Source: Paracoccaceae bacterium | Lineage (GTDB): Bacteria > Pseudomonadota > Alphaproteobacteria > Rhodobacterales > Rhodobacteraceae | Assembly: GCA_003551745.1 (NCBI GenBank) | Contig: PUNI01000396.1 | Coordinates: 1-16,514 of the forward strand | DNA: 16,514 bases | Reading direction: 5' to 3' | Part shown: piece by piece, positions 1 through 7,368 of the stretch | Layout of the letters: every line of letters begins with the position of its first letter | Position numbering within the stretch: position 1 is the first letter of the stretch | Translations under genes and position numbers: made by a program | Notes under the pieces: generated by a model | The model's database searches: none | The model's input: the letters and a program-made list of their open reading frames with translations, nothing else | What the model was told of the DNA's origin: nothing

Positions 1-2600
1 ACGCTTGGCGCTCTCAGAGACGGATCGCGCGGCCTCGGTCTTGACCAGGGCCGGATCGCAGCAGACCTGCCGCAGCTTCAAGAGCGCATCCAGCACGGTG
101 ATCCGCGCCGCGGCCAGCCCCCTTGTGCTGATGGCTTCGCGCACGCGGGCATCCATCGCGCTGCGCACCGTCTCATAGAGCGCCTGCTGCGGTTTCGGCA
201 GGTCCACCCGCTCCAGGATTTCGGTCCTGGGCGGAAGTTCGGCGGCGACCGCTTCCTTGGTCCGGCGCAGCAGGAACGGACGCAGCCGCCGGTTCAGCCG
301 CGCCTGCGCGCTCGCATCGCCATGCTTTTCGATGGGGGTGCGAAACAGCGTCTGGAAGCGCTTGCGGTCGCCCAACAGGCCCGGATTGATCCAGTCAATC
401 AGCGTCCAGAGATCCTGAAGCGAGTTCTCCAGCGGCGTGCCGGTCAACGCCAGCCGCCCCCTGGCCGGGATCTCGCGCAGGGTCTTCGCCATCTGCGAGG
501 CCGGGTTCTTGAGCGTCTGCGCCTCGTCGAGAATGATCAGCGGCCAGTCCTGCGCCGCCAGCCAGTCGCGGTCACGCGCCAGCAGCGGATAGGTGGTCAC
601 AACAAGATCGGCGTGGCGCGCCGCGTCGCGCCGTGCCGCGCGGTCGGGGCCGTGCAGCACCACACGGCGCAGCTCGGGTGCGAACTGCGCGGCCTGCGTC
701 TGCCAGCTGTGCAGCAGGCTCGTGGGCACGATCAGCAGCGCCGGACCGGGTGCCCCGGCCGCGCGCCGCGCCTGCAGGAGCGCAAGCGTCTGCACCGTCT
801 TGCCCAACCCCATATCGTCGGCAAGCACGCCGCCGAACCCGGCCTCCAGCAGGCTGCCCATCCAGGCGGCGCCGTAAGCCTGATAGTCACGCAGCTGCGC
901 GGTCAATCCCGCAGGCGGCGTGAAGCTGTCAGCCTCTGCCAATGCCTGAAGGCTGCGCGCCAGCGGCAGGATCCCGGCCTCGTCGGCAAAGCGGATATCA
1001 CTGCCGGCCAGCGCCTCTTCGGCCAGCCGGGCCACGCGGGCATCCGAGGGATGCAATGCGCCCAGCTCCGCATGATGAGTCAGGAACAGGTGCAAAAGCG
1101 ACGCCAGCGGACTGAGGTCGAGCGCCACATAGCCCCGCTTGCCACGGTCCAGATAGACGGGCCGGTCGGCCAGATACTGGGTCAGGGCCTCGACATCCGG
1201 TACCTCGTCCCAGTCCCCGCGGATCTGTTCGAGAAACGCCGCGACCAGCGGCGCCACATCCACCGGCTTACCGCCGATCTCGGCCTGAAACCCCAGCGAG
1301 AACCAATCGTTGCCTTGAAACGCCTCGCCAGCCTCGGAGTGCGTCGCGACCGTCAGCGAGGCGGCCTCGTCGCTCAGGCGATAGGGCCATTGCGACGTCT
1401 CGATCACCTCCCACCCCGCGCGGCGCAACGCGGGCACCGCGCGAAATGCGAAATCCAGCGCCTCCGACATCGCCGAGATGCGCAGCGTGCAATTGTTCAT
1501 CTCACCATCGGCGAAGACGAAATCGCAGGCTTGCATGCGTTCGCCCGGCCAGTGGCTCTCCAGCTCATCCAGCGGCAGCGCGCCCGCCTCCATCAGACGC
1601 GTGACGCAGGCCGCCTCCCACTGGTGATCGCGTGTGAGCGTCACGATCTCTCCGTCACACACCATGCGCGGATCGGTGTCGCCGTCCCATACTTCCTGCC
1701 CGTCGTAGACGAACCGCAATGTGAGGGTGGGCAGCTTCATCTGACGGCCAAAATAGCGCGGCCCATCATGCGCTGTCTCGGCCCCGAGGGTCAGCCGGGC
1801 GAACCGGTGCCGGGCCGCCCGCCGCGTCTGGCGGACAACGTGCGGGCGCGGGAGTTCCAGCCCGGCGAGCGTCTCGGGCAGCGCCGAACCAAGCGCTTCG
1901 GCCTCGTGCGGTGCGACCTCGGGAGCGGTGTCGACGAGCCGGAGCATCTCCGGGTCCAATGCACGCTCGAGCGCGCCGATCCGCCCCGCCTCGGGGTCGA
2001 TCCACAGCGTCGCGCCATCCATGCCGCGCAGCACCAGCGCGGCGCCGTAGGCATCCTCAAACCCGAGCCGCTGTCTGCCATCCGCCTCCATCCGCCAGCC
2101 GAGCCGGGCTTCGGGCCGGGCTTCGGACCAGGTCAGATGCGCATCAGGCGCGGTGTCATGCAGGAACCGGCCCGTGTCACAGAGACGGCGGATCAGCGCG
2201 AGGGCATCCTCGCCCTTGGGGCGTAGAAGGTCAGGCAGGCCATAGCTGTAGCTCGCATCCCAAAGCCGCGCCTGCGCCAGCGCCGAGAGCAGTTCCAGAT
2301 CCACCGGCCGGATGAACCTGGCCGGGGCGGTGCTGCGCAGGACGTGCACCGCATCATAGCGCCGAATTGCCTTGTTCAGCGCGGTGCCCGCAGTATTGAT
2401 CCGGCCCTTATAGATGTCCACGCTCACATGCGGGCCGTACGGCCCCAGCACAAAGAGCAAGCGATCCTTTACAGTGTCCGGGTAGTCCTCGGGCCGCTGC
2501 TCCGGTGGCGGCGTGCTGGCAGTGCTCTCCTTGACCCGGCTCAGCCAGCCCTGAACCGGCGCGGCGAGGCCCGCGCCTCCTTCCTGCCGCTCGGCCCATT

Positions 2601-2843
2601 TCAGCAAGACCGCGCTGCCACATGCTTGCAGTTATGGCCAACGGGGCAGGAGCAGATGCCGCCGATCAGGTCCCGGCCGAGGGTGATCTGCTGTCGATAG
2701 GTCTTGCCGCGCCCGTTCGATACGCGCCCCCTGAGCGTGCCGTCCTCCAGGGGCTCGAGATCAACAACGAGACCGCGGTTCGCGTAATCCCGCCCACGCT
2801 GCAGCGTGGGCGTGGCGAAATGCTCGCTCAACCGAATATACAT
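2601..2843 (-). CDS. Intact N-terminal SWIM-finger fragment of the helicase (80 aa)
   Basis: This is the reading frame actually left by the frameshift. It holds the SWIM zinc finger (CSC..CKH, residues 64-74) and ends six residues after it, at the TGA whose complement is at 2601-2603. SWIM fingers bind DNA or protein partners and normally sit in front of the SNF2 ATPase in this family. An 80-residue stand-alone product would have no enzymatic function, so I read it as the 5' part of the broken helicase gene and not as an independent gene. Confidence 0.5.
   Translation of the reverse strand: MYIRLSEHFATPTLQRGRDYANRGLVVDLEPLEDGTLRGRVSNGRGKTYRQQITLGRDLIGGICSCPVGHNCKHVAARSC
2608..2621 (-). other. 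Frameshift point in helicase gene
   Basis: On the minus strand the frame reads His-Val-Ala, then GCGCGG, and runs to a stop four codons later. Moving by one base (one missing base, or two extra) restores Ala-Val-Leu-Leu-Lys-Trp and 871 open codons. In the downstream frame a TAA lies a few codons upstream of the junction, so that frame cannot be the start of a separate gene with its own SWIM finger. No slippery heptamer of the A AAA AAG kind is visible, which argues against programmed frameshifting. Confidence 0.75.
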
Positions 2844-3071
2844 GGGCCCCCGAAGCAGGTGTTTGTGCCGACTCGGCGCGGGGCTGTCTCAACGCTAGCG
2901 GTGAGGTTCCCGCCGCCTCGCACCGCACGAAGTCCTGCCCGATCCGCCATCGGCGTCAAGTGGCATCAGCATGATGAACTGCGAAAGCGGCGAGTGGGGA
3001 ATGCCGCTAAAGCTCTGCTGAACGACAGTTTGGGGCGGACCACAATGTGGAGAGCGCTCATCGTGACGGGC

Positions 3072-3779
3072 TCAGCCGCGCTGGCGGACATCAGGTCCGA
3101 GCGCCCGCTTTGCACCGCCGCGCTGCGCGGCGGGTAGCCGGATGAGAGTGGCCATCGCGTCGGCGAGTTTATTGGAGACACCTTCACCCTCGATCTGCTG
3201 CGCCAGAAACCAGTCAACCAGGCATTCCTTTTTGCCCTGGTTTGCCGCAGAAATCCCGAAACGCGCGATCGCCGCTTGCATGAGCTCAAGATAGGGCGTG
3301 GTGTACGCATGCTGCGCCGCGCCCTGCATGGCTTGCGTGGGTTCGGGAGCGTAATCCGGCCAGATCGCCTTCACCATGAAGCGCGGCATGCGAATGTCGA
3401 TGAACTCCCAATCCCCTGCTGTCAGCGCGCCCATGCGGCACTTGCCCTCACGCCATTGCTCGGGACGAATGTTGCTGTGGTAGCCGGAGTGAAGCCCGAA
3501 ACCGCTGAAGTCGCCGTGCGGCCAACCGGTGCGCTCTTGTGTGTAGCGGCCCTGTGCATGCAGGTCGCCGTCGCGCAAGGCGACGAGCAATTCGTTCCCA
3601 GCCTCGGCTTTCCAGGCGATCGTCGGATCCTGCGGCGGGCTCCAGTGCTCGTGCGCAGGCCCGGGCTTCGGCGGAAGTTTCGCGGCCTCGGTTGCACGAC
3701 GCGCGACCGTCACGTTCTGCACATGGGCCAACGCCTCTGCGTAACTCCATTGCGTGCGGTCGAGCGTCTTCAACGACAT
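3072..3779 (-). CDS. Conserved protein of unknown function, 235 aa
   Basis: I do not recognise a named family with certainty. The start ATG (complement of 3777-3779) has GAGG (complement of 3786-3789) six bases upstream. The N-terminal half contains a pattern seen in many prophage and island proteins of alphaproteobacteria: an ELLVALRDGDLHAQGR stretch, then IRPEQWREG and a DWEFIDIRMP..VKAIWP stretch. The C-terminal part (about residues 165-225) is rich in charged helices (YLELMQAAIARFGIS, KKECLVDWF, LADAMATLIRLP, RGGAKR). There is no signal peptide and no membrane segment, so it is probably cytoplasmic. It is transcribed away from the recombinase module and may be cargo of, or a regulator for, that element. 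Coding status is supported by composition and start context. The function is unknown. Confidence 0.75.
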   Translation of the reverse strand: MSLKTLDRTQWSYAEALAHVQNVTVARRATEAAKLPPKPGPAHEHWSPPQDPTIAWKAEAGNELLVALRDGDLHAQGRYTQERTGWPHGDFSGFGLHSGYHSNIRPEQWREGKCRMGALTAGDWEFIDIRMPRFMVKAIWPDYAPEPTQAMQGAAQHAYTTPYLELMQAAIARFGISAANQGKKECLVDWFLAQQIEGEGVSNKLADAMATLIRLPAAQRGGAKRALGPDVRQRG

Positions 3780-3946
3780 CGGCGGCCTCGTGACTCGTGT
3801 TGGTGGAGGCGAAACATATAGCGAACATAATTGCTGCTCAAGCCTTCCCGAGATTGCAGGGTGGAACCGTTCCGCCCTCTACAGGCTGGCATGGGGTGAC
3901 CCGTTCCGAGGTCGCGCGCCGCGGCGTAATCCTGCACCTTCTGATC
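3780..3946. promoter_or_regulatory. Divergent intergenic region before recombinase module
   Basis: This 167-bp region lies between the minus-strand unknown gene and the plus-strand module and must carry the starts of both transcription units. I see no convincing -35/-10 pair and no clear palindrome. A GTG-initiated extension of the downstream small gene (from 3797) is possible, but its sequence does not look conserved. Confidence 0.3.
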
Positions 3947-4171
3947 ATGATGTTCGATCCCGGTCCCATACGGCGCCCCAACGCCCTGCCGCCCGACCAC
4001 CTGACACCCACCGAGCGCCGCGCCGAGCTGTGCGGCCTGCTGGCGCTCGGGTTGGTGCGGTTGCGTCAGCGCGAGCGCGGCGAACATTCCGGCGGCGCCG
4101 GAGAAGTTCGCCTACACTCTCCGCCCGACCAATGCCGTCATGCAAACCCGACTCACCGGAGAAACGCATGA
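3947..4171 (+). CDS. Small conserved protein preceding DUF2924 gene (74 aa)
   Basis: A short frame begins at ATG 3947 (a second in-frame ATG is at 3950) and ends in the TGA at 4169-4171, overlapping the DUF2924 start as ATGA. Its core, LTPTERRAELCGLLALGLVRLRQR, reads like a small alphaproteobacterial protein usually found directly before DUF2924 and the large serine recombinase. In that family a helical 'ERxxEL..iLA.GLvRLR' segment is followed by a polar tail. Function is unknown; I infer an accessory role in the recombination module. No good Shine-Dalgarno sequence precedes 3947, so the exact start is uncertain and could lie further upstream. The tail is low-complexity and rich in His, Pro and Arg. 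Confidence 0.6.
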   Translation: MMFDPGPIRRPNALPPDHLTPTERRAELCGLLALGLVRLRQRERGEHSGGAGEVRLHSPPDQCRHANPTHRRNA

Positions 4172-4617
4172 CGACGCACGATCCCATCCCCGCCCGGCTG
4201 GCCGCGCTGAAGACCGCAACGACGCTGGAGCTGAAGGCGCAGTGGCGCGACCTGTTCGACAGCGAGCCCCCGCCATTCAACCGGCGCTACCTGGAGAGCC
4301 GTCTGGCCTATCGCATCCAGGAACTCGCCTATGGCGGGCTCAAACCCGAGACCGTCCGCCGGCTCGAGCGCCTGGGCGAGGAACTCGACGGCGGTGATCG
4401 CAAGAAAAGCCGCATCCGCGCCGATCTGAAACCCATCACCGGCACGCGACTGATTCGCGAATGGCAGGGCGTCGAGCATGTGGTCACCGTCACCAGCGAC
4501 GGGTTCGACTGGCAGGGCCGGCCCTACAGGTCGCTCTCGGCGATCGCGCGCGCCATTACCGGCACGCGCTGGAACGGGCTGGTGTTCTTCGGCCTCAAGA
4601 ACCGGAGGGGCGCATGA
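4168..4617 (+). CDS. DUF2924 domain-containing protein (149 aa)
   Basis: The start at 4168 has GGAG at 4158-4161, six bases upstream, and overlaps the preceding stop (ATGA). The protein shows the pattern of DUF2924: an N-terminal LKxxxxxELKxxWRDLF region, FNRRYLESRLAYRIQELAYGG in the middle, and a C-terminal part with LIREWQGVEHVVTV, GFDWQGRPYRSLSAIARAITGTRWNG and LVFFGL. That C-terminal part resembles a small DNA-binding or RAMA-like beta domain. In alphaproteobacteria and their phages DUF2924 genes sit directly upstream of large serine recombinases, as here. I infer that it is an accessory factor of the integrase, perhaps DNA-binding. No catalytic residues are evident, and the biochemical role is unknown. 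Confidence 0.88.
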   Translation: MTTHDPIPARLAALKTATTLELKAQWRDLFDSEPPPFNRRYLESRLAYRIQELAYGGLKPETVRRLERLGEELDGGDRKKSRIRADLKPITGTRLIREWQGVEHVVTVTSDGFDWQGRPYRSLSAIARAITGTRWNGLVFFGLKNRRGA

Positions 4618-5936
4618 CGCAGTCGCCAGAGAAAACGAAACCTGTCCGCAAGCTGCGCTGCGCGGTCTACACCCGCAAATCCTCCGAGGAAGGGCTGGAG
4701 CAGGAGTTCAACTCGCTGCACGCCCAGCGCGAGGCTTGCGACTCCTACATCGCGAGCCAGCGCTCCGAGGGCTGGGTGCTGGTGCGCGATCAGTATGACG
4801 ATGGCGGCCTTTCCGGCGGCACGCTCGACCGGCCGGCCTTGCAGCGGCTGATGGAGGACATCGAGGACGGGCTCGTGGACGTGGTGGTGGTCTACAAGAT
4901 CGACCGCCTGTCGCGCTCGCTGGCCGACTTTGCCAAGCTGGTTGAGGTGTTCGACCGCAACGGCGTGACCTTCGTCTCGGTGACGCAGGCTTTCAACACA
5001 ACCACGTCGATGGGGCGGCTGACGCTGAACATCCTGCTATCGTTCGCGCAGTTCGAGCGCGAGGTCACAGCCGAGCGCATCCGCGACAAGATCGCCGCCA
5101 GCCGCAGGAAGGGCATGTGGATGGGCGGTGTGCCGCCCTATGGCTACCGCGTCGAAAACCGCAAGCTGGTCCCGGACGAGGAGCGGGCCGAAGATGCGCG
5201 CTGGATATTTGCGCGGTTTCTCGAGATCGGGTCGGGCACCGAGCTGGCGCGCGAGGTTGGCAAGCGCGGCATCCGCACGCCGCGCGGCAACCGGATAGAC
5301 AAGAAGTATCTCTACCGGATGCTCAACAACCGCGCCTATATCGGCGAGGCGGTCCACAAGGGCGAAAGTTATCCCGGCGAGCACGACGCGATCATCGACC
5401 GGGAGACATGGGACCGCGTCCATGCGATCCTGCAGGAAAGCCCGCGCAAGCGCGCCGCGCGCACACGCGCCGACACGCCCGCGTTGCTGAAGGGGCTGCT
5501 CTTCGGTCCCGACGGTGCCGCGTTTTCGCCCACACATACCCGAAAGGGCGGCAGGCTGTACCGCTACTATGTCAGCCAGACGGTGTTGAAGCACGGCGCC
5601 GGGTCATGCCCCGTGGGCCGCGTGCCGGCGGGTGAGATCGAGGCGGCTGTCATCGACCAGCTTCGCGCCGTGTTCCGCCAGCCGGAGATCGTCGCGGGCA
5701 CGTGGAAGGCGGCGCGCGCCGACACCGACATCACCGAAGCCGATGCCCGCAGCGCCCTGCAGCAGCTCGACCCGCTGTGGGACGAGCTCTTCCCTGCCGA
5801 GCAGGCGCGCTTCGTGGCGCTGCTGATCGAGCGCGTGGATATCGGCACTGACGGGCTCAACGTCCGGCTGCGCATGGACGGCCTCAGTGGGCTTGCGCGC
5901 GAAATGCTGGCCGGCGGGATCGGAGAAGCTGCGTGA
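4614..5936 (+). CDS. Large serine recombinase / site-specific integrase (440 aa)
   Basis: This enzyme cuts and rejoins DNA at attachment sites through a covalent 5'-phosphoserine link, integrating or excising a mobile element. The N-terminal resolvase domain (about 13-160) contains YTRKSS, where S23 is the likely nucleophile, then DDGGLSGGTLDRP, the YKIDRLSRS motif (residues 94-102) and FAQFEREVTAERIRDK. A recombinase DNA-binding domain follows (about 175-280; PYGYRV, GIRTPRGN, LYRMLNNRAYIGE). The zinc-ribbon region (about 290-335) is degenerate, with a single Cys (C332), so it probably does not hold zinc. The start at 4614 has GGAGG at 4604-4608 and overlaps the DUF2924 stop by 4 nt. At 440 aa it is short for a large serine integrase but normal for this alphaproteobacterial group. 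The catalytic motifs are intact. Confidence 0.93.
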   Translation: MTQSPEKTKPVRKLRCAVYTRKSSEEGLEQEFNSLHAQREACDSYIASQRSEGWVLVRDQYDDGGLSGGTLDRPALQRLMEDIEDGLVDVVVVYKIDRLSRSLADFAKLVEVFDRNGVTFVSVTQAFNTTTSMGRLTLNILLSFAQFEREVTAERIRDKIAASRRKGMWMGGVPPYGYRVENRKLVPDEERAEDARWIFARFLEIGSGTELAREVGKRGIRTPRGNRIDKKYLYRMLNNRAYIGEAVHKGESYPGEHDAIIDRETWDRVHAILQESPRKRAARTRADTPALLKGLLFGPDGAAFSPTHTRKGGRLYRYYVSQTVLKHGAGSCPVGRVPAGEIEAAVIDQLRAVFRQPEIVAGTWKAARADTDITEADARSALQQLDPLWDELFPAEQARFVALLIERVDIGTDGLNVRLRMDGLSGLAREMLAGGIGEAA

Positions 5937-6316
5937 CTCGCGCGACGCCGATTCCCGAGACGGTGACGCTCCACGTCCCGTTCCGCGTGGTGACGCGGGG
6001 CGGGCGAAAAGAAATGCAGATACCAGAGTGCGTGGCGCAGCCGCGCCGGGCAGACGGTGCGCTGGTCAAGGCGCTGGCCCGCGCCTTCCGCTGGAAGAGG
6101 ATGCTGGAGTCGGGTGAGTTCGCCACCATCGCCGAACTGGCAGAACAAGAGGGCATCGCCCCGTCCTACATGACCCGCGTCCTGCGGCTGACACTGCTCG
6201 CGCCCGACATCGTCGAGGCGATCCTGGACGGGAAGCAGGGTCCGGAGGTGACGTTGACGCGGGTGTTGGAGCCGTTTCCGGGCATCTGGTCGGACCAGCG
6301 CGCTTACCTCCTGTAA
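5933..6316 (+). CDS. ParB/KorB-like helix-turn-helix protein of recombinase module (127 aa)
   Basis: A small protein starts with GTG at 5933, overlapping the recombinase stop (GTGA). The middle, from about residue 43 to 100, reads LVKALARAFRWKRMLESG, then TIAELAEQEGIAPSYMTRVLRLTLLAPDIVEAILDG. That is a helix-turn-helix of the kind seen in ParB/KorB proteins, where a resolving helix follows 'APSYMTRVLRLTLLAP'. The N-terminus is a short basic strand region (VTLHVPFRVVTRGGRKEMQIP). Proteins like this commonly follow DUF2924 and the serine recombinase, so I infer a DNA-binding partner that could control directionality or expression of the integrase. It could instead be a simple autoregulator. The module appears to end with this gene. 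Confidence 0.8.
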   Translation: MTRATPIPETVTLHVPFRVVTRGGRKEMQIPECVAQPRRADGALVKALARAFRWKRMLESGEFATIAELAEQEGIAPSYMTRVLRLTLLAPDIVEAILDGKQGPEVTLTRVLEPFPGIWSDQRAYLL

Positions 6317-6417
6317 TTATTGGGATCCGGCTTGTGTCAACGCGGCTGGCTCTCGTACATTGGCACTAGGAACGGTGGCGGCAGTCGATAGCAATTCTGC
6401 ATTGCCGACCGCCAGGC
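6317..6417. other. Short convergent intergenic region
   Basis: These 101 bp lie between the last gene of the recombinase module and the convergent WYL gene. A terminator for both would be expected, but I see no strong GC stem followed by a T run. This is a candidate right boundary of the recombinase module, although no attachment-site repeat was recognised. Confidence 0.3.
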
Positions 6418-7257
6418 TCAGGACGGGGGCATGTTGGATAGAAGTACGATGTGTTGCTCGTGGGCGGGGTGCTCTTCATGGCCATCGACAAGGCCAAGGC
6501 GACGCCGCACATAGAAGGTGACAGCCTCGCGAACCTTCAGATCGAGCTTGCCGTTCACCATACCGTAATCCCGCATCACGACCTGTTTCTGGTGCTTGGA
6601 GAGACCCGGATGCGGTACGATGCGCAGAACGCGCCATGACTGCCAGGCGGCATCCGCTTCGGCCGTGACATCGGCCTCGCCGCAGAGCGCGGGTTCCGAC
6701 AAACGGGACAGCAGAAAATCCTTGAAGCATCCGTCGCCGGCGTCATGGGCACGCGCGTGCCAGCGGAACCCGTCGAAGACGAGCGCGTGCGGCAACAGGC
6801 GGCGGCGCGTGACCTCGGGGCGCTGGAACGACACATAGGTTGCTTCCATCACCTTGCGGTCGCGGATCGCCCAGATCACTGGCCGCAGAACCTGCGGGTC
6901 CACCGAACGTGCCAATGCCGCAACCATCTCGACCGCCGGTGGATCGGCCAGAATTCCCGCGGTGCGGTCTATGATCCCCTCCGCCATCAGGCGAAGTTCG
7001 GCAAGAAGCCCCGCCGCACCGGTCGGCGCGCTAGCCAGGGCATCGGTCGGAACATAGGCCCGGCGCGATATGTCGTATGCGATGCACGAGCCCATCGTGT
7101 CCCGCAGCCGCGCGATGTCGGCGGTCGCCTGGGCCGGTGACAGGCCGAAGCGCGCGATCAGATCCTCGCGTTGGAGCGATCCCTCCCAGAACAACCGATC
7201 GACGGCAAAGGCGAGCCGCTGCGCAACGCTCCACTTCGTTTTTTGCCCGTGCGCCAC
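6418..7257 (-). CDS. WYL-domain transcriptional regulator, BrxR/CapW-like (279 aa)
   Basis: This is a probable ligand-responsive repressor. The N-terminal winged helix-turn-helix (about residues 8-55) begins KWSVAQRLAFAVDRLFWEGSL and continues with an EDLIARFGLSPAQATADIARL recognition region. That start is characteristic of the BrxR/CapW family that controls BREX, CBASS and other defence loci. A WYL domain covers about 128-186, with RRRLLPHALVFDGFRWHARAHD and CFKDFLLSRL; the usual W-Y-L run is replaced by RWHARAHD, as in many of these regulators. A WCX-type dimerisation tail fills the rest. The start codon appears to be GTG (complement of 7255-7257). A GGAGG lies only one base away, so the start is weakly defined, but an in-frame TAG about 35 bp upstream excludes a long extension. 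The gene is divergent from the type I-G operon, which suggests it regulates cas7. Confidence 0.85.
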   Translation of the reverse strand: MAHGQKTKWSVAQRLAFAVDRLFWEGSLQREDLIARFGLSPAQATADIARLRDTMGSCIAYDISRRAYVPTDALASAPTGAAGLLAELRLMAEGIIDRTAGILADPPAVEMVAALARSVDPQVLRPVIWAIRDRKVMEATYVSFQRPEVTRRRLLPHALVFDGFRWHARAHDAGDGCFKDFLLSRLSEPALCGEADVTAEADAAWQSWRVLRIVPHPGLSKHQKQVVMRDYGMVNGKLDLKVREAVTFYVRRRLGLVDGHEEHPAHEQHIVLLSNMPPS

Positions 7258-7287
7258 GCCTCCGCCCTGCCTGCCGTTGTTCGCACC

Positions 7288-7305
7288 ATTCTAGGTTGAC
7301 AGAAT
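7288..7305. promoter_or_regulatory. Candidate operator: inverted repeat ATTCT-8-AGAAT
   Basis: The inverted repeat ATTCT (7288-7292) and AGAAT (7301-7305), separated by 8 bp, sits over the -35 element of the proposed cas promoter. Its size and position fit a dimeric WYL repressor binding site. The assignment is an inference. Confidence 0.4.
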
Positions 7306-7325
7306 CACATCATGCGATCTTTCAT
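7296..7325 (+). promoter_or_regulatory. Candidate promoter of the type I-G cas operon
   Basis: A perfect TTGACA (7296-7301) is followed, 18 bp on, by TTTCAT (7320-7325, four of six matches to TATAAT). A start near 7332 would leave a leader of about 37 nt before the cas7 ATG at 7369. The surrounding AT-rich stretch contrasts with the GC-rich coding DNA on both sides. Confidence 0.5.
7304..7318. promoter_or_regulatory. Candidate operator: 15-bp near-palindrome within cas promoter spacer
   Basis: The half-sites ATCACAT and ATGCGAT (7304-7310 and 7312-7318) are inverted with one mismatched pair, centred between the proposed -35 and -10 elements. ATCACAT is repeated directly at 7330-7336, near the expected start of transcription. 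Together they look like a repressor binding region, most simply for the divergent WYL protein. Confidence 0.4.
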
Positions 7326-7368
7326 CAATATCACATTTTCTATTAGGTCAAACTTGGAGGAGGGCGGC

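Larger units (their letters stand above)
1..2843 (-). pseudogene. SWIM zinc-finger SNF2-family helicase, frameshifted, C-terminus outside window
   Basis: This is a DNA-dependent ATPase of the SNF2/Rad54 superfamily 2 type with an N-terminal SWIM zinc finger. Family members remodel or translocate on DNA; the substrate here is unknown. The start at 2843 opens a typical SWIM-helicase N-terminus (SEHF..LQRGRDYA). The SWIM ligands are C64, C66, C72 and H74. After that motif the frame hits a stop at 2601-2603, but an overlapping frame is open from about 2613 to base 1 (871 codons, no stop) and continues the protein (AVLLKWAERQ). Helicase motifs lie in that second frame: Walker A DDMGLGKT (Lys codon 799-801), DEAQ at 517-528, then LTGTPLENS and LRPFLLRRTK. 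The final helicase lobe is cut off by the window edge. The identity is certain. Whether the gene is really broken or holds a sequencing error cannot be decided here. Confidence 0.85.

Noticed and set aside
322..2226. Long plus-strand open frame of 634 codons
   Set aside because: It is antisense to the helicase, whose minus-strand frame shows all SNF2 motifs; the plus-strand product is Arg/Gln-rich and has no recognisable pattern. High GC keeps the opposite frame open.
2844..3071. Possible small gene or RNA between the helicase and the unknown gene
   Set aside because: The open frames here are extensions of shadow frames, without start context or recognisable sequence; no tRNA or structured RNA was seen.
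7312..7368. 19-residue upstream extension of cas7
   Set aside because: It would start inside the promoter region and lacks a ribosome site; ATG 7369 has a strong GGAGGAGGG and the conserved N-terminus.
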